Assembly: GCA_035555435.1 (NCBI GenBank)
Contig: DATMGN010000023.1
Span: 1 to 42,777, forward strand
Direction of reading: 5' to 3'
DNA: 42,777 nucleotides
DNA from: 73-13 sp035555435
GTDB lineage: Bacteria; Actinomycetota; Actinomycetes; Actinomycetales; Microbacteriaceae
Shown: positions 30,450-39,300 of the stretch, piece after piece
Layout: the number at the start of each line of letters is the position of its first letter
How positions within the stretch are numbered: position 1 is the stretch's first letter
Notes under the pieces: model-generated
What the model was told of the DNA's origin: nothing
Seen by the model: the letters and a program-made list of their open reading frames with translations, nothing else
The model's database searches: none
Made by a program: the position numbers and the translations under genes

Positions 30450-30937
30450 TTGAGGGTTCTCGCCGCGACAACGTTCCCGCAGCGCCCCGAAGCTCAGCGC
30501 CAGACCGCGCCGACGGTCGCTGAGCATCGCGCTGCGCAATGCGCGGCGTTGCTGCGCGCCGGCGAGGCGCCGCTCCTCGAGGCGGGCGCCGCCGGCACGA
30601 ATGCACGGGGCGTCTGCGAGCGCGCGGGCCTGTCGCGCTCGAGCTTCTATGACTACTTTGCGACGAAGGACGATCTGCTCGTCGCGATTGCGATCGTCGC
30701 GATCGAACGCTGGGACCGGGAGATCGAGGAGGCGCTCGCCGACACCGAGCCGGGGCTCGCGGAGCTCCGCCGGTTCGTCGGGTGCTCACAGATCTCGGCG
30801 TCGCGGAGCACGATCGCTTGACGGTGCTCGTGCCGGGCGTGCTCGGCGCCGGCGTTCTGCTGGTCACCCACGGGAGCGATCCCCGAGTCGTCGCGGCCGA
30901 CGTCTATCAGCTGCTCACGCGGGGCATGCTCCCGTAG
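30450..30937 (+). pseudogene. Decayed TetR-family regulator
   Basis: The first part, from a TTG at 30450, encodes a TetR helix-turn-helix (NARGVCERAGLSRSSFYDYF, ATKDDLLVAIAIVA). After ELRRFVG near 30780 the frame stops being TetR-like and ends at 30821. In another frame, from about 30785 to the TAG at 30935, a typical TetR C-terminus appears (VVAADVYQLLTRGMLP). The combined product is only about 150 residues, with roughly 40-50 residues of the ligand domain missing, so an internal deletion plus frameshift is likely. It is probably non-functional. Confidence 0.7.
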
Positions 30938-31032
30938 CTCACGGGCGGGTCCGCACCGACTGATCCTCCGGTGCTGGGCTCACGATCCTCCCCGGCATCA
31001 TCCGCGGCGCTCGGCGTCGACGACACCGAGGA

Positions 31033-31392
31033 TCAGGAGGCCGCTGGGCGCAGCACGCTGAGCAGAATGACGCTGTCCTCGAGGGCCGCGAGCGAATGAC
31101 GCTCCGGCGGGATCGGCAGCAGACCGGACGCCGAGAGCTCCCAACCGCGACCTGCACCGGAGAGCCGCACGCGACCGACGAGCACCTGGAGCGTCGCCTC
31201 GGGCGGACTCTCGTGCTCGCCGAGCTCCGCACCCGCGAGCAGCGCCATCGCCGTCTGGCGAAGCCGCAGGTCCGGGCCCCCGTAGACGGTGCTCGACGCA
31301 CGGCGCGCGGTCGAGGCGCGCGCGGACGCGAGGAGCACCTCCTGCAGTTCAGCCAGGTACGTCACCCCGGATGTCGTCGAGGACTCCGTCAT
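31033..31392 (-). CDS. Small cupin-domain protein
   Basis: A 119-residue protein with a predicted cupin barrel: GAELGEHESPPEATLQVLVG (cupin motif 1 region, with fewer His than usual), RVRLSGAGRGWELSASGLLPIPPERHSLAALEDSVILL. ATG 31392 follows AGGGAG by seven bases. It is divergent from the interrupted cupin gene at 31563. Stress- or quorum-related cupins of this size are common; no specific role can be assigned. Confidence 0.75.
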   Translation of the reverse strand: MTESSTTSGVTYLAELQEVLLASARASTARRASSTVYGGPDLRLRQTAMALLAGAELGEHESPPEATLQVLVGRVRLSGAGRGWELSASGLLPIPPERHSLAALEDSVILLSVLRPAAS

Positions 31393-31562
31393 GCTCTGCT
31401 CCCTTCGTACGTCGTCTCGGCGAGCCAAGTGGACTCGGTGTCACAGGCCGCGCTCGCCGCGGCCGGTGCGAATGGCTTGGGAAGCGGTCGCCGCCGAGCT
31501 CGCACGGCCTACCCTAGCGATGCGGCCTACGCCGGATCACGTGCCCGCGACCAAGGAGCCCG

Positions 31563-31952
31563 ATGTCGAGCGAGCGCAGTGCGACCCCCGACCCGGTGCC
31601 GCGTATCGTCGGCGACACCTCGGCGCTCGCCAACGCGATCGGCACTGACGGTTCGGGCGCCGTGTGACGTCTCGGGATGACCGATCGAGACCTCGACGCA
31701 AACGTCATCGAGCTGCCGCCCGGCGATGAGATCGCCGCTCACGACGGGCCCGACCTCGACGTGCTCGTGCACGTCCTCGCAGGCTCCGGGGAGCTCGAGA
31801 CCGAGACGGGCACCATCGCCCTCGTCCCGGGAGCGCTGGTCTGGCTGCCGCAGCGCGCGCGCCGCCGCTTCGTCGCGGGCCCCGAGGGCCTGCGCTACTT
31901 CTCGGTCCACCACCGCAAGCCGGGCCTCACGATCACGGCCGCTCCGCGCTGA
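31563..31952 (+). pseudogene. Cupin-family gene interrupted by an in-frame TGA
   Basis: A start at 31563 (MSSERSATPD) has a strong AAGGAG four bases upstream. Thirty-four codons later the frame meets TGA at 31665-31667 and then continues unbroken: RLGMTDRDLDANVIELPPGD, DLDVLVHVLAG, LVPGALVWLPQRARRRF, GLRYFSVHHRKPG. In the actinobacterial family I recall, this spot reads GALWRL, so TGA replaces a Trp codon (TGG). Restart at ATG 31677 would give a 91-residue protein with most of the barrel but a weak ribosome site. It is either a nonsense mutation or a base error. Confidence 0.7.
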
Positions 31953-32021
31953 CGCGCCCCCGCCGACGGCTAGGCGGATTGGCGCGCTACAGATGCAGCA
32001 GAGGCGGAGCGAACGAGCTGA

Positions 32022-32097
32022 TGGTGGACCCTAGGAGATTCGAACTCCTGACCTCCTCGATGCGAACGAGGCGCGCTACCAACTGCGCCAAGGGCCC
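32022..32097 (-). tRNA. tRNA-Ala(CGC)
   Basis: A cloverleaf on the minus strand: acceptor GGGCCCT pairs with AGGGTCC, the D-arm contains AGTTGGTAGC, the anticodon stem CCTCG/CGAGG encloses loop TTCGCAT (anticodon CGC), and the T-arm has GTTCGAATC. The 3' CCA is encoded. It is a standard 76-base alanine tRNA reading GCG codons. Confidence 0.95.
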
Positions 32098-32151
32098 ATA
32101 AAGCCTGACCAGTCTACATGCCGCGAGTCGGTGATCTCGACAATCGGGACG

Positions 32152-33063
32152 TCAGGAGGCACGGCGGCGGGCGAGCGCGCCGTCGATGTCCGGGAGGGCG
32201 GTTTCCAGGTCCGTGAGCACGCCCATCGCGGCGAAGCGGGAGGTCGTCGACCCTTCGACTCGCTGCGCTCGCTCAGGGGCCGGTGTGGCAGCGGTTCGCG
32301 CAGGGGCCGGGGTGGCCGCTTCCCGTGCGGAGGTGCGGGCAGCGGCTGCGGCCACGCGACGCTCCTCGGACTCGCGAGCCGCCCCCTGGCGTTCTGCCTC
32401 GATCGCGGCGCGGATCGCCGCTTCCCGGCGGACCTGGTGCAGCGGCATCGGGAGCGGCTGCGGCGTCCAGGCACGCGGGTCGACGTCGACCTCGGGATAC
32501 TCGGGCTCGCGTCGCGACGACTGGGGAGACGCACTCGACGACCGCGGGCTCACTGCGGCAGAACGCCGGGCCGTCCGCTGCGCCTTCGCCAGCCGGCCCT
32601 GCAGCCACAGTCCCGCGCCGAGGAAGCCGCCGGACACGGCGACGAGCAGACCGGAGACCGCGGCGATGCCGCCGATAAGGGCGGTGACGAGCTGCGATAG
32701 CAGTGCGACCGCCGCGATCGCTATGACGACGGTCGTCACGATCCGGGTGCGGCGAAGCCGCGCCGCGGCGAGCACCTTCGGATCGGTCGGGTCCTGCAGG
32801 AGAGCGGGCGCGCCGACCGCGACCGGGCGCTGCTGGACGCGGAGCCTCGCCTCGAGGGCGCGGGCCTTCGCAGCGCTCTCGAGCCGGACGGCCTCCGGCG
32901 TCTCGGCCGTCTCGGCGAGCACGCGGATGGTCTGCTGGAGTCGGACGGCGTTGCGCTCGGTCGCGAGGTACTCGCTGCGGCGCAGCCAGTTCGGGACGAG
33001 GTAGGCGAGCCAGAGCGCGGCCGCGACCGCGACCAGTACGCCGCCGCCGAGCACCGAGTCCAT
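32152..33063 (-). CDS. Uncharacterised membrane protein
   Basis: A 303-residue protein with one N-terminal helix (VLGGGVLVAVAAALWLAYLV) and two close helices in the middle (IVTTVVIAIAAVALLSQLV and IAAVSGLLVAVSGGFLGAGL). Between them is a charged segment, and the C-terminal roughly 140 residues are Ala/Arg/Glu-rich and probably a disordered or coiled cytoplasmic tail. ATG 33063 is chosen; ribosome signals are weak. Similar proteins accompany galU and RimJ-like genes in Microbacteriaceae, as I recall, but no function is known. I do not recognise any catalytic motif. Confidence 0.75.
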   Translation of the reverse strand: MDSVLGGGVLVAVAAALWLAYLVPNWLRRSEYLATERNAVRLQQTIRVLAETAETPEAVRLESAAKARALEARLRVQQRPVAVGAPALLQDPTDPKVLAAARLRRTRIVTTVVIAIAAVALLSQLVTALIGGIAAVSGLLVAVSGGFLGAGLWLQGRLAKAQRTARRSAAVSPRSSSASPQSSRREPEYPEVDVDPRAWTPQPLPMPLHQVRREAAIRAAIEAERQGAARESEERRVAAAAARTSAREAATPAPARTAATPAPERAQRVEGSTTSRFAAMGVLTDLETALPDIDGALARRRAS

Positions 33064-33155
33064 GGCGGACACGGTATGCGGGAAAGGCCCCGTGCGGCGG
33101 GTGGCGCGCCGCCGGCGGGCATACGACGCCGGGGGCTTGGGGTCTCGATACGGCG

Positions 33156-33229
33156 CTGCGCGCCTACTCGACCCGCGGAAGGCTGCGCGCCTACTCGACC
33201 CGCGGAAGGCTGCGCGGCTACTCGCGCGG
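33156..33229. repeat. 27-base tandem repeat reaching into an acetyltransferase 3' end
   Basis: Two perfect copies of a 27-base unit (33156-33182 and 33183-33209, beginning CTGCGCGCCTACTCGACCCG) and a partial third (33210-33229, CTGCGCGGCTACTCGCGCGG). GGTCTCGATACGG just upstream fits the dispersed 'GTCTCGATACG...CTACTCGACC' repeats seen in related genomes. The third copy contains the stop codon of the neighbouring gene. Confidence 0.8.
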
Positions 33230-33880
33230 GGGGCGCAGGGGCGCGAGGCCGACGGCGATGCGGTCGGCGTCGGGGACGCGGGCGACCTCGGAGTCGACTT
33301 CGCCGAGCTGCCAGCGGCGCAGCACCCCGAGCGGCGCGTCCTCGATCGTCAGCGCGAAGGCGAAGTGGTCGCGCCAGCCGCCGTCGATGTGGATGTACCT
33401 GCGGCGCAGGCCCTCGTAGCGGAAGCCCAGTTTCTCGACGACGCGCAGGCTCGGCGCGTTCTCCGGGCGGATGCAGATCTCGACCCGATGGAGCCCGAGG
33501 CGCAGGAAGCAGTAGTCGCTCGCGAGCGCGACCGCGGTCGGCATGACCCCGCGGCCCGCGAAGCGCTGCGCGATCCAGTAGCCGATCGCGCACGAGGACA
33601 GCGAGCCGAAGAACACCTGCGAGACGTTGAGCTGCCCCGCGAACTCGCCGTCGACCTCGAGCGCGAAGGGGGCGCCGTGGCCGTCGCGCGACTGCTCGAG
33701 CAGCGAGCGGATCCCCGCCTTCGTGTCGAAGGGGCCGAACCCGTCGGGGTTCGTCGCCTCCCACCGGCGCAGCCACTGCCGGTTGAGGGCGAGCTCGCGC
33801 TCGAGCGCCTTCGCGTCGCGGACGGCGATCGCCCGGATCGTCGTCTCGCCCTCGCTCAGCGTGGGGACGGGGATGCGCAT
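33218..33880 (-). CDS. RimJ/RimL-type GNAT acetyltransferase
   Basis: A 220-residue GNAT protein of the RimJ/RimL group, which acetylates protein N-termini or related amines. Seen: IGYWIAQRFAGRGVMPTAVA (acetyl-CoA loop), HRVEICIRPENAPSLRVVEK and LGFRYEGLRRRYIHIDGGWR. ATG 33880 shares one base with the galU stop (TGATG), so the genes are translationally coupled. The last codons and stop lie in the partial third copy of a 27-base repeat, suggesting that the C-terminus was reshaped by that element. Confidence 0.9.
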   Translation of the reverse strand: MRIPVPTLSEGETTIRAIAVRDAKALERELALNRQWLRRWEATNPDGFGPFDTKAGIRSLLEQSRDGHGAPFALEVDGEFAGQLNVSQVFFGSLSSCAIGYWIAQRFAGRGVMPTAVALASDYCFLRLGLHRVEICIRPENAPSLRVVEKLGFRYEGLRRRYIHIDGGWRDHFAFALTIEDAPLGVLRRWQLGEVDSEVARVPDADRIAVGLAPLRPPRE

Positions 33881-34770
33881 CAGAGCCCCGCTACGTAGTC
33901 CTTGAGCCACTCGCGCAGGGGTGCGCCGAGGTCGTCACGCTCGGCGGCGAGCTGCACGATCGCCTTGATGTAGTCGAGCCGGTCGCCCGTGTCGAAGCGC
34001 CGCCCGCGGAATACGACGCCGTAGACGCCGCCCGCCACGCCCGTCTGCGCGAGCTCGCGCAGCGCGTCGGTCAGCTGGATCTCGCCGCCCTTGCCCGGCT
34101 CCGTGCGCTCGAGCACCTCGAACACCTCGGGCTGCAGCACGTAGCGCCCGATGATCGCGAGGTTCGACGGCTGCGTGCCGGCCGCCGGCTTCTCGACGAG
34201 GTCGAGGACCCGCACGAGGTCGCTCGTACCGGGCACGGCCTCGACGGTCGCGATGCCGAACTTCTGCGCATCCTCCGGCGCGACCTCCGCGAGCGCGATG
34301 ATCGTCGCGTCCCGCTCGGCGTGCGCCGCGATCATGTCGACGAGGAGCGTGTCGTGCTCGTCGATGATGTCGTCACCCAGCAGCACGGCGAACGGCTCCT
34401 GGGCGACGTGCTGCCGCGCCTTGAGCACGGCGTGGCCGAGTCCGAGCGGGTCGCCCTGGCGCAGGTAGTGGACGTCGGCGAGGTCGCTCGACTCCATGAC
34501 CTTCTCCAGGCGCCCCGTGTCGCCCTTCGCGGCGAGCGTGCGCTCGAGCTCCCAGACCCGGTCGAAGTGGTTCTCGAGCGCCTGCTTGTTGCGGCCAGTG
34601 ACCATGAGGATGTCGATGAGTCCCGCGTGCACCGCCTCCTCGACGACGTACTGGATCGCGGGCTTGTCCACGACCGGGAGCATCTCCTTCGGCATCGCCT
34701 TCGTCGCCGGCAGGAATCGTGTCCCCAGGCCGGCTGCAGGGATGACGGCCTTCGTGACGGGTCGCACCAT
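33880..34770 (-). CDS. galU: UTP-glucose-1-phosphate uridylyltransferase
   Basis: A 296-residue GalU making UDP-glucose for cell-envelope sugars. The nucleotidyltransferase signature AVIPAAGLGTRFLPATKAMP KE is complete (residues 8-29), followed by VDKPAIQYVVEEAV, FAVLLGDDIIDE, VEKPAAGTQPSNLAIIGRYV, GGEIQLTDAL and RFDTGDRLDYIKA. The length matches the family. ATG 34770 has no ribosome site, but a TACCCT hexamer lies just upstream, consistent with a leaderless message. It is divergent from the formyl-THF cyclo-ligase gene with only 42 bases between the two starts. Confidence 0.95.
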   Translation of the reverse strand: MVRPVTKAVIPAAGLGTRFLPATKAMPKEMLPVVDKPAIQYVVEEAVHAGLIDILMVTGRNKQALENHFDRVWELERTLAAKGDTGRLEKVMESSDLADVHYLRQGDPLGLGHAVLKARQHVAQEPFAVLLGDDIIDEHDTLLVDMIAAHAERDATIIALAEVAPEDAQKFGIATVEAVPGTSDLVRVLDLVEKPAAGTQPSNLAIIGRYVLQPEVFEVLERTEPGKGGEIQLTDALRELAQTGVAGGVYGVVFRGRRFDTGDRLDYIKAIVQLAAERDDLGAPLREWLKDYVAGL

Positions 34771-34812
34771 GACACCAGGGTAGTGCCGCGGCGCGCGCCT
34801 ACACTGGTCGCC

Positions 34813-35400
34813 ATGGCCCAGGACCCCGTAGCGCAGAAGCGGGCGCTGCGGGCGCAGATCCGCGAGCGCCGTCGGATCATGCCGGCGATCGACCGCGATC
34901 GGGCCAACGAGGCGATCACCCGCGGACTCATCGAGCTCGCGGAGTCGCGCGGCGCGGCGTCGGTCGCGGCCTACCTCTCGACGCCCGTCGAGCCCTCCAC
35001 GCGCGGCTTTCTCGCGTGGGCGTTGGAAGCGGGCGTGCGCGTCCTGCTGCCCATCTCGCGTTCTGACGGCCTGCTCGACTGGGCGCCCTACGACGGCCGC
35101 GACGAGGACCTCGACTGGCTCGGGATGCCGCAGCCGACCTCCGAGATCCTCTCGCCACTCGCCGTGAACGACGTCGACCTCATCGTCGCGCCCGCCGCCG
35201 CCGTCGATCGCACCGGCATGCGGATGGGCTGGGGCCGCGGCTACTTCGACCGCACGCTCGGCTCGATGGGTCAGCGCCCGCCCGTCTACGCGGTCGTCTT
35301 CGACGCCGAGCTCGTCGACAAGGTGCCGACAGAACGCCAGGACGAACCGGTCGACGGCGCCGTCACCCCGAGCGCGACGGTCGCCTTTCCCATCGCCTGA
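34813..35400 (+). CDS. 5-formyltetrahydrofolate cyclo-ligase family protein
   Basis: A 195-residue folate enzyme that converts 5-formyl-THF to 5,10-methenyl-THF with ATP. KRALRAQIRERRRIM holds the N-terminal basic substrate site, and the C-terminal MRMGWGRGYFDRTL carries the ATP-binding GxGxGYYD-type motif. A TACACT hexamer eight bases before the ATG indicates a leaderless transcript. It heads the row with the FmdB-like and mscL genes (24- and 7-base gaps). It is a housekeeping gene and is not obviously linked to the folate-dependent demethylase 18 kb away. Confidence 0.93.
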   Translation: MAQDPVAQKRALRAQIRERRRIMPAIDRDRANEAITRGLIELAESRGAASVAAYLSTPVEPSTRGFLAWALEAGVRVLLPISRSDGLLDWAPYDGRDEDLDWLGMPQPTSEILSPLAVNDVDLIVAPAAAVDRTGMRMGWGRGYFDRTLGSMGQRPPVYAVVFDAELVDKVPTERQDEPVDGAVTPSATVAFPIA

Positions 35401-35424
35401 ACCCGAGATCAAGAGAACGCGAGC

Positions 35425-35715
35425 ATGCCCACCTACTCCTATCGCTGCACCGAATGCGGGAACGCCTTCGACGCCGTGCAGGCCTTCACCGACGACTCGC
35501 TCACCGACTGCCCCGCATGCGGCGGTCGGCTGCGCAAGATCTTCGCGGCGGTCGGGGTGACGTTCAACGGCTCCGGCTTCTACCGCACCGACTCGAAGCC
35601 CACCCCGAAGAGCGAGTCGGGCTCGGGCGGCGGGTCATCTGCCCCCGCGCCCGCAGCGGCGTCATCGTCATCGTCGAGCACGAGCACGAGCACGAGCGGC
35701 TCGAAGGAAGGATGA
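35425..35715 (+). CDS. FmdB-family zinc-ribbon protein
   Basis: A 96-residue small protein. The first 45 residues form the FmdB zinc ribbon with two CxxC knuckles (YRCTECGNAFD and TDCPACGGRLRK) and the family's FNGSGFYRTD end. The rest is a low-complexity Ser/Gly/Ala/Thr tail. The family is frequently located between a folate cyclo-ligase and mscL in Actinobacteria, but its role (regulator or assembly factor) is unsettled. Confidence 0.93.
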   Translation: MPTYSYRCTECGNAFDAVQAFTDDSLTDCPACGGRLRKIFAAVGVTFNGSGFYRTDSKPTPKSESGSGGGSSAPAPAAASSSSSSTSTSTSGSKEG

Positions 35716-35722
35716 GCAGACC

Positions 35723-36127
35723 ATGATCCAGGGCTTCAAGGAGTTTATCTCCCGCGGCAACGTCATCGACCTCGCCGTGGCCGTCGTCATCGGCGCCGCG
35801 TTCGGGGCCGTCGTCAGCGCGGTCGTCGACGCGGTCATCAACCCGCTCGTCGGCGCGCTCCTCGGCGGGACGGACCTCACCCAGGCGCTCGTCGTGGAGA
35901 TCCCAACAGTCGCGGGCGGCACGGCCACCCTGTCGTTCGGCGCGATCATCGACGCGCTCATCAAGTTCTTCGCGATCGCGCTCGTCGTCTACCTCGTCTT
36001 CGTCCTGCCGATGAACAAGCTGCGGGAGCGCGCAGAGCGTCGCAAGGCGCCCCTCGAGGAGACGCCCGCGGCGCCCACCGAGAAGGAACTGCTCACCGAG
36101 ATCCGCGACCTGCTCGCGAAGAAGTAG
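35723..36127 (+). CDS. mscL: Large-conductance mechanosensitive channel
   Basis: A 134-residue MscL that opens under membrane tension to release solutes in osmotic downshock. The N-terminal FKEFISRGNVIDLAVAVVIG and the pore-lining helix 1 (AAFGAVVSAVVDAVINPLVG) are typical. Helix 2 is IIDALIKFFAIALVVYLVFV, followed by a charged cytoplasmic helix, EKELLTEIRDLLAKK. It is preceded by GGAAGGA over the end of the FmdB gene, whose stop is seven bases away. Confidence 0.97.
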   Translation: MIQGFKEFISRGNVIDLAVAVVIGAAFGAVVSAVVDAVINPLVGALLGGTDLTQALVVEIPTVAGGTATLSFGAIIDALIKFFAIALVVYLVFVLPMNKLRERAERRKAPLEETPAAPTEKELLTEIRDLLAKK

Positions 36128-36135
36128 GCGCGCGC

Positions 36136-36312
36136 TCAGTAGTGGGGCGGCTTCTCGCGCCGCATCCGCTCGTCGTTGTCGCGTGACGCGATCCGCTCCG
36201 GCTCGGGTTCCGGGTGCGGGTCGGACCCGGGCGGCGGCGGGGTCGTGACGCGTCGGGGCCGGCGCCGTCGCGGGGGCGACGGCGGCGTGTTCGGCTCGTC
36301 GGGGTCGCTCAC
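36136..36312 (-). CDS. Small 58-residue proline/arginine-rich protein
   Basis: A GTG start at 36312 overlaps the stop of the large helicase-like gene (GTGA), and the frame runs to TGA at 36136. The product begins VSDPDEPNTPPSPPRRRRPR and ends ERMRREKPPHY. It is disordered and basic in the first half and acidic/basic in the second. The overlapping start and the codon use (GC-rich third positions) favour a real coupled gene, but no family is recognised. It converges with mscL, with eight bases between the stops. Confidence 0.6.
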   Translation of the reverse strand: MSDPDEPNTPPSPPRRRRPRRVTTPPPPGSDPHPEPEPERIASRDNDERMRREKPPHY

Positions 36313-39300
36313 GCCCGGTCGGCGTCGAGGTCGTCGGCGAGGCTCCAGCCGCGCTGCGGGCCCACCTCGAAGCCCGAGTCGGTCTCCTCGAGCGCGAGAC
36401 CCTCGAGCGGGATGGGCTCGGTGATGGGCTCGGCGGCGCTGGGAGCAGAGGCGGAGGCACCCTCCGACTCGCCGCGCTCGCTCAGGGAGCCGCCCGGAGT
36501 TGGCTCGACATCGACTGCGAGTCCCTGCGCGAGATCCGCAGGATCGACGACCGCAGGCTCGACCGCAGCAGGCTCCTCGACCACAGGCTCGACCGCAGCA
36601 GGCTCCTCGACCGCCCGCTCGACGACCGGCGCCCCGAGCAGTTCCGCGATCCGGTCCGCGACGAGCTCCGGGTCCTGGAACAGCTCGAACGCGTGCACCC
36701 GCACATACGTCCAGCCGAAGCGCTTCAACAGCTCCGGCCGCAGCCGCAACGACTCGCGCAGCGACGCCGCGAGCAGGTCAGAGTCCGACTCGACGACCGC
36801 GCAGCGCTGCCCATACGACGCGACGAGCGGCAGCATGCCCCGGTAGCCGAGCCGCGTCGTCAGCCCGCGCGCGCGCAGCCGGGCCGCGAGGTCGACGATC
36901 ATCGGGTCTCCGTCACCGTCGCGGTCGACGACCGGGACGGTCGTGGCGATATCCCGCAGCACCGCGGCGAACGCGAGCGAGCCCGCGGCGCTCGTGCGCC
37001 CCTCGATGTCCTCCGCGTCGATCGCTGTCACGATCGTCAGCGCGCGGCGCGCGCTCGTGATCGCCGACGCGAACGCGCGGTCGCCCCCCGGCGCACTGAG
37101 CGGGCCGAACTCGGTGAGCACCCGGCCGTGCGCCGTGCGCCCGTAGCCGAGCGAAAAGACGACCCGGTCGCGGCTGATGGACACCGCGTGCTCGAGCGCG
37201 AGCACCTCGAACGGCTCCTCGCGCTCCTGCGTCAGCCACGCCGCGAGCTCGCCGCGGCGGCCCGACTCCTCGAGCACGCGCGCCATGACCCGCGTCGCGT
37301 GGCGGTGACTCGGGGTGACGACCATGAGCGACTCGGCGGGGTGCTCCCGCACGTGCGCGAGCACGAGCTCGACGACGCGCTGCACCTCCGCGTCGGGCGA
37401 CTCGACGGCGCTCGCCGACTCGTTGAGCAGCCCCCGACCCTCCTCGATGCGCTCCACGGCGAGCGCCTGCACGCCGCGATACGTGCCCGCCCACGGCTGC
37501 GCCTGGACCCGACCCGCGTAGAAGCGGCGGTTGACGAGCTCCACGAGCTCCTCGCCGCCCGCACGATAGCTCCGCGTCAGGGTGAAGACGCGCAGCAGAC
37601 CGGAGAGCACCGACAGTGCGGAGCCCTCGTGCAGGTCGGCGACAGGCTCGCCCGAGTCGGCGCCACGGCGTTCTCGCACGGCCGTCTCGAACGGGGTCGG
37701 CACCTGGGTGACGGGATCGCCGAACGCGATCACCTGGCGGCCCCGGCGGATCGCGAGCGCGCTCTCCGCGACGGTGAGCGTGCCCGCGTCGACGAGGATG
37801 ACGGTGTCGAACGGCATGACCGGCGAGATCTGCGCGATCTCGTACGGCGAGGCGAGCCAGACGGGACTGAGCGCGCGGTCGAGGTGCGGCGCGGCGGTGT
37901 GCAGGTCGTGCGAGGTGACGTGCTCGCGCCGCAGCACTCGCTTGAGCGCAGCGGCCTCCTCCGGCCAGTCGACCAGTCCCATCGCCCACTGCTCGGCGAG
38001 GCGCCAGGCGAGGGCCGCGGCATTGCCGCGCGCGTGCGCCTCATCGACGAGGCGGAAGTCCTCCTCGAGACGATCGAGGACGGAGGTGTTCGCGCCGAGC
38101 AGCGCCCGATCGGACTCGAGCAGTCCCGCGAGCGCCGACTTCCACCAGGCGAGCTCCAACTCGTCGCGCATCGCGGCGACGCCGACCTTGCGCTCCGCAA
38201 GGTCCTTCACGAGCGGGTCGAGGCCCACCGCGTGCAGCGCGCCCATGAGCGCCGACCGCTCCTGCAGATTCTCCAGCGCCTCCGACTCGACCGCGAGACC
38301 CGCGAGGAGCTCCTGGAGCTTCGCGAGCGGCATGGCCGCGAGACGGCGGTCGCCCTCACGCCCGAGCGGCGCGTCGAGCTCCGCGAGATCCAGCTCGACC
38401 GCCTGCAGCGCGACGAGCACCTCGGCGATGCCGACCGGCACGCGCGGCACGGCACCCTCGGCCACGTAGCGGTGCCAGAGCACCCGCTGCTTCTGCACCC
38501 GCACGAGCGCCTCGTGGAGATCCGGCACCCGCACGCCGGGACGCAGATACTCCTCGGCGAGCTTGCGCAGCCGTCGGCGATCCGCATTCGACATCTCCGG
38601 GTGATCGCGACGCGGCGCGGTCGCGGAGATGAGTTCCGTGATCGAGCGATCGAAGACGCTCGGTTGGAAACGGTCGAGCGTCTCGCGCAGATCCAGCAGC
38701 AGTCGGCAGTACACGGCGAGCTCGGCGACCGAGTTGTACGGCCGCATATGGGTGCCCTCGATGAGCCGGTTGCCGCGCTGGATGAGGTCCGGCAGCGACT
38801 GCTGGTGGACGCGCACCGCGAAGGCGTGCGCCCGCGTCGCGGCATCCGCCGAGGTGAACTGGGCGCCGAACCACGCCGACTCGCCCGGCGCGTGCTTGAA
38901 CTCGCCGTAGCGCGCCGCCGTCGACATGACCTGGGCGAACCGCTCCCGCTCGCCCTCCGGCGCGAGCGCCTCGACGGTCGCGCGGGACAGCCTCGCCGTC
39001 GTGCGGGCGTGCGGCGCGGAGCCCGCGAGCCGCGAAAGCTCCGAGACGCAGTCGAGGACCGTGACACCGAGCACCGCGTCGGGCCGCGTCAGCGCATCCC
39101 GGTAGTCGCGGATGACGGAGCGCAGCCGCACGAGCGCGTCGTCGACCTCCGTGAGCTCCGGCCTCGCCGCCTGCTCGGCCCGGGTGATCCCAAGCACCGC
39201 GTCGCGGCGCGCCGTGCGCGGGGATGCGACGAGCCCCGGGAGGCCGAGACCCGTCAGGCGATCACGGATCGACCGGAGCGCCGTGCGGCGCGCGCCGACC

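Noticed and set aside
33156..33229. 27-base repeat considered as a CRISPR array
   Set aside because: Units are directly adjacent without spacers, so this is a simple tandem repeat.
34813..35400. Formyl-THF cyclo-ligase as a partner of the folate-dependent demethylase
   Set aside because: It is in the conserved fmdB-mscL neighbourhood 18 kb away with no shared operator.
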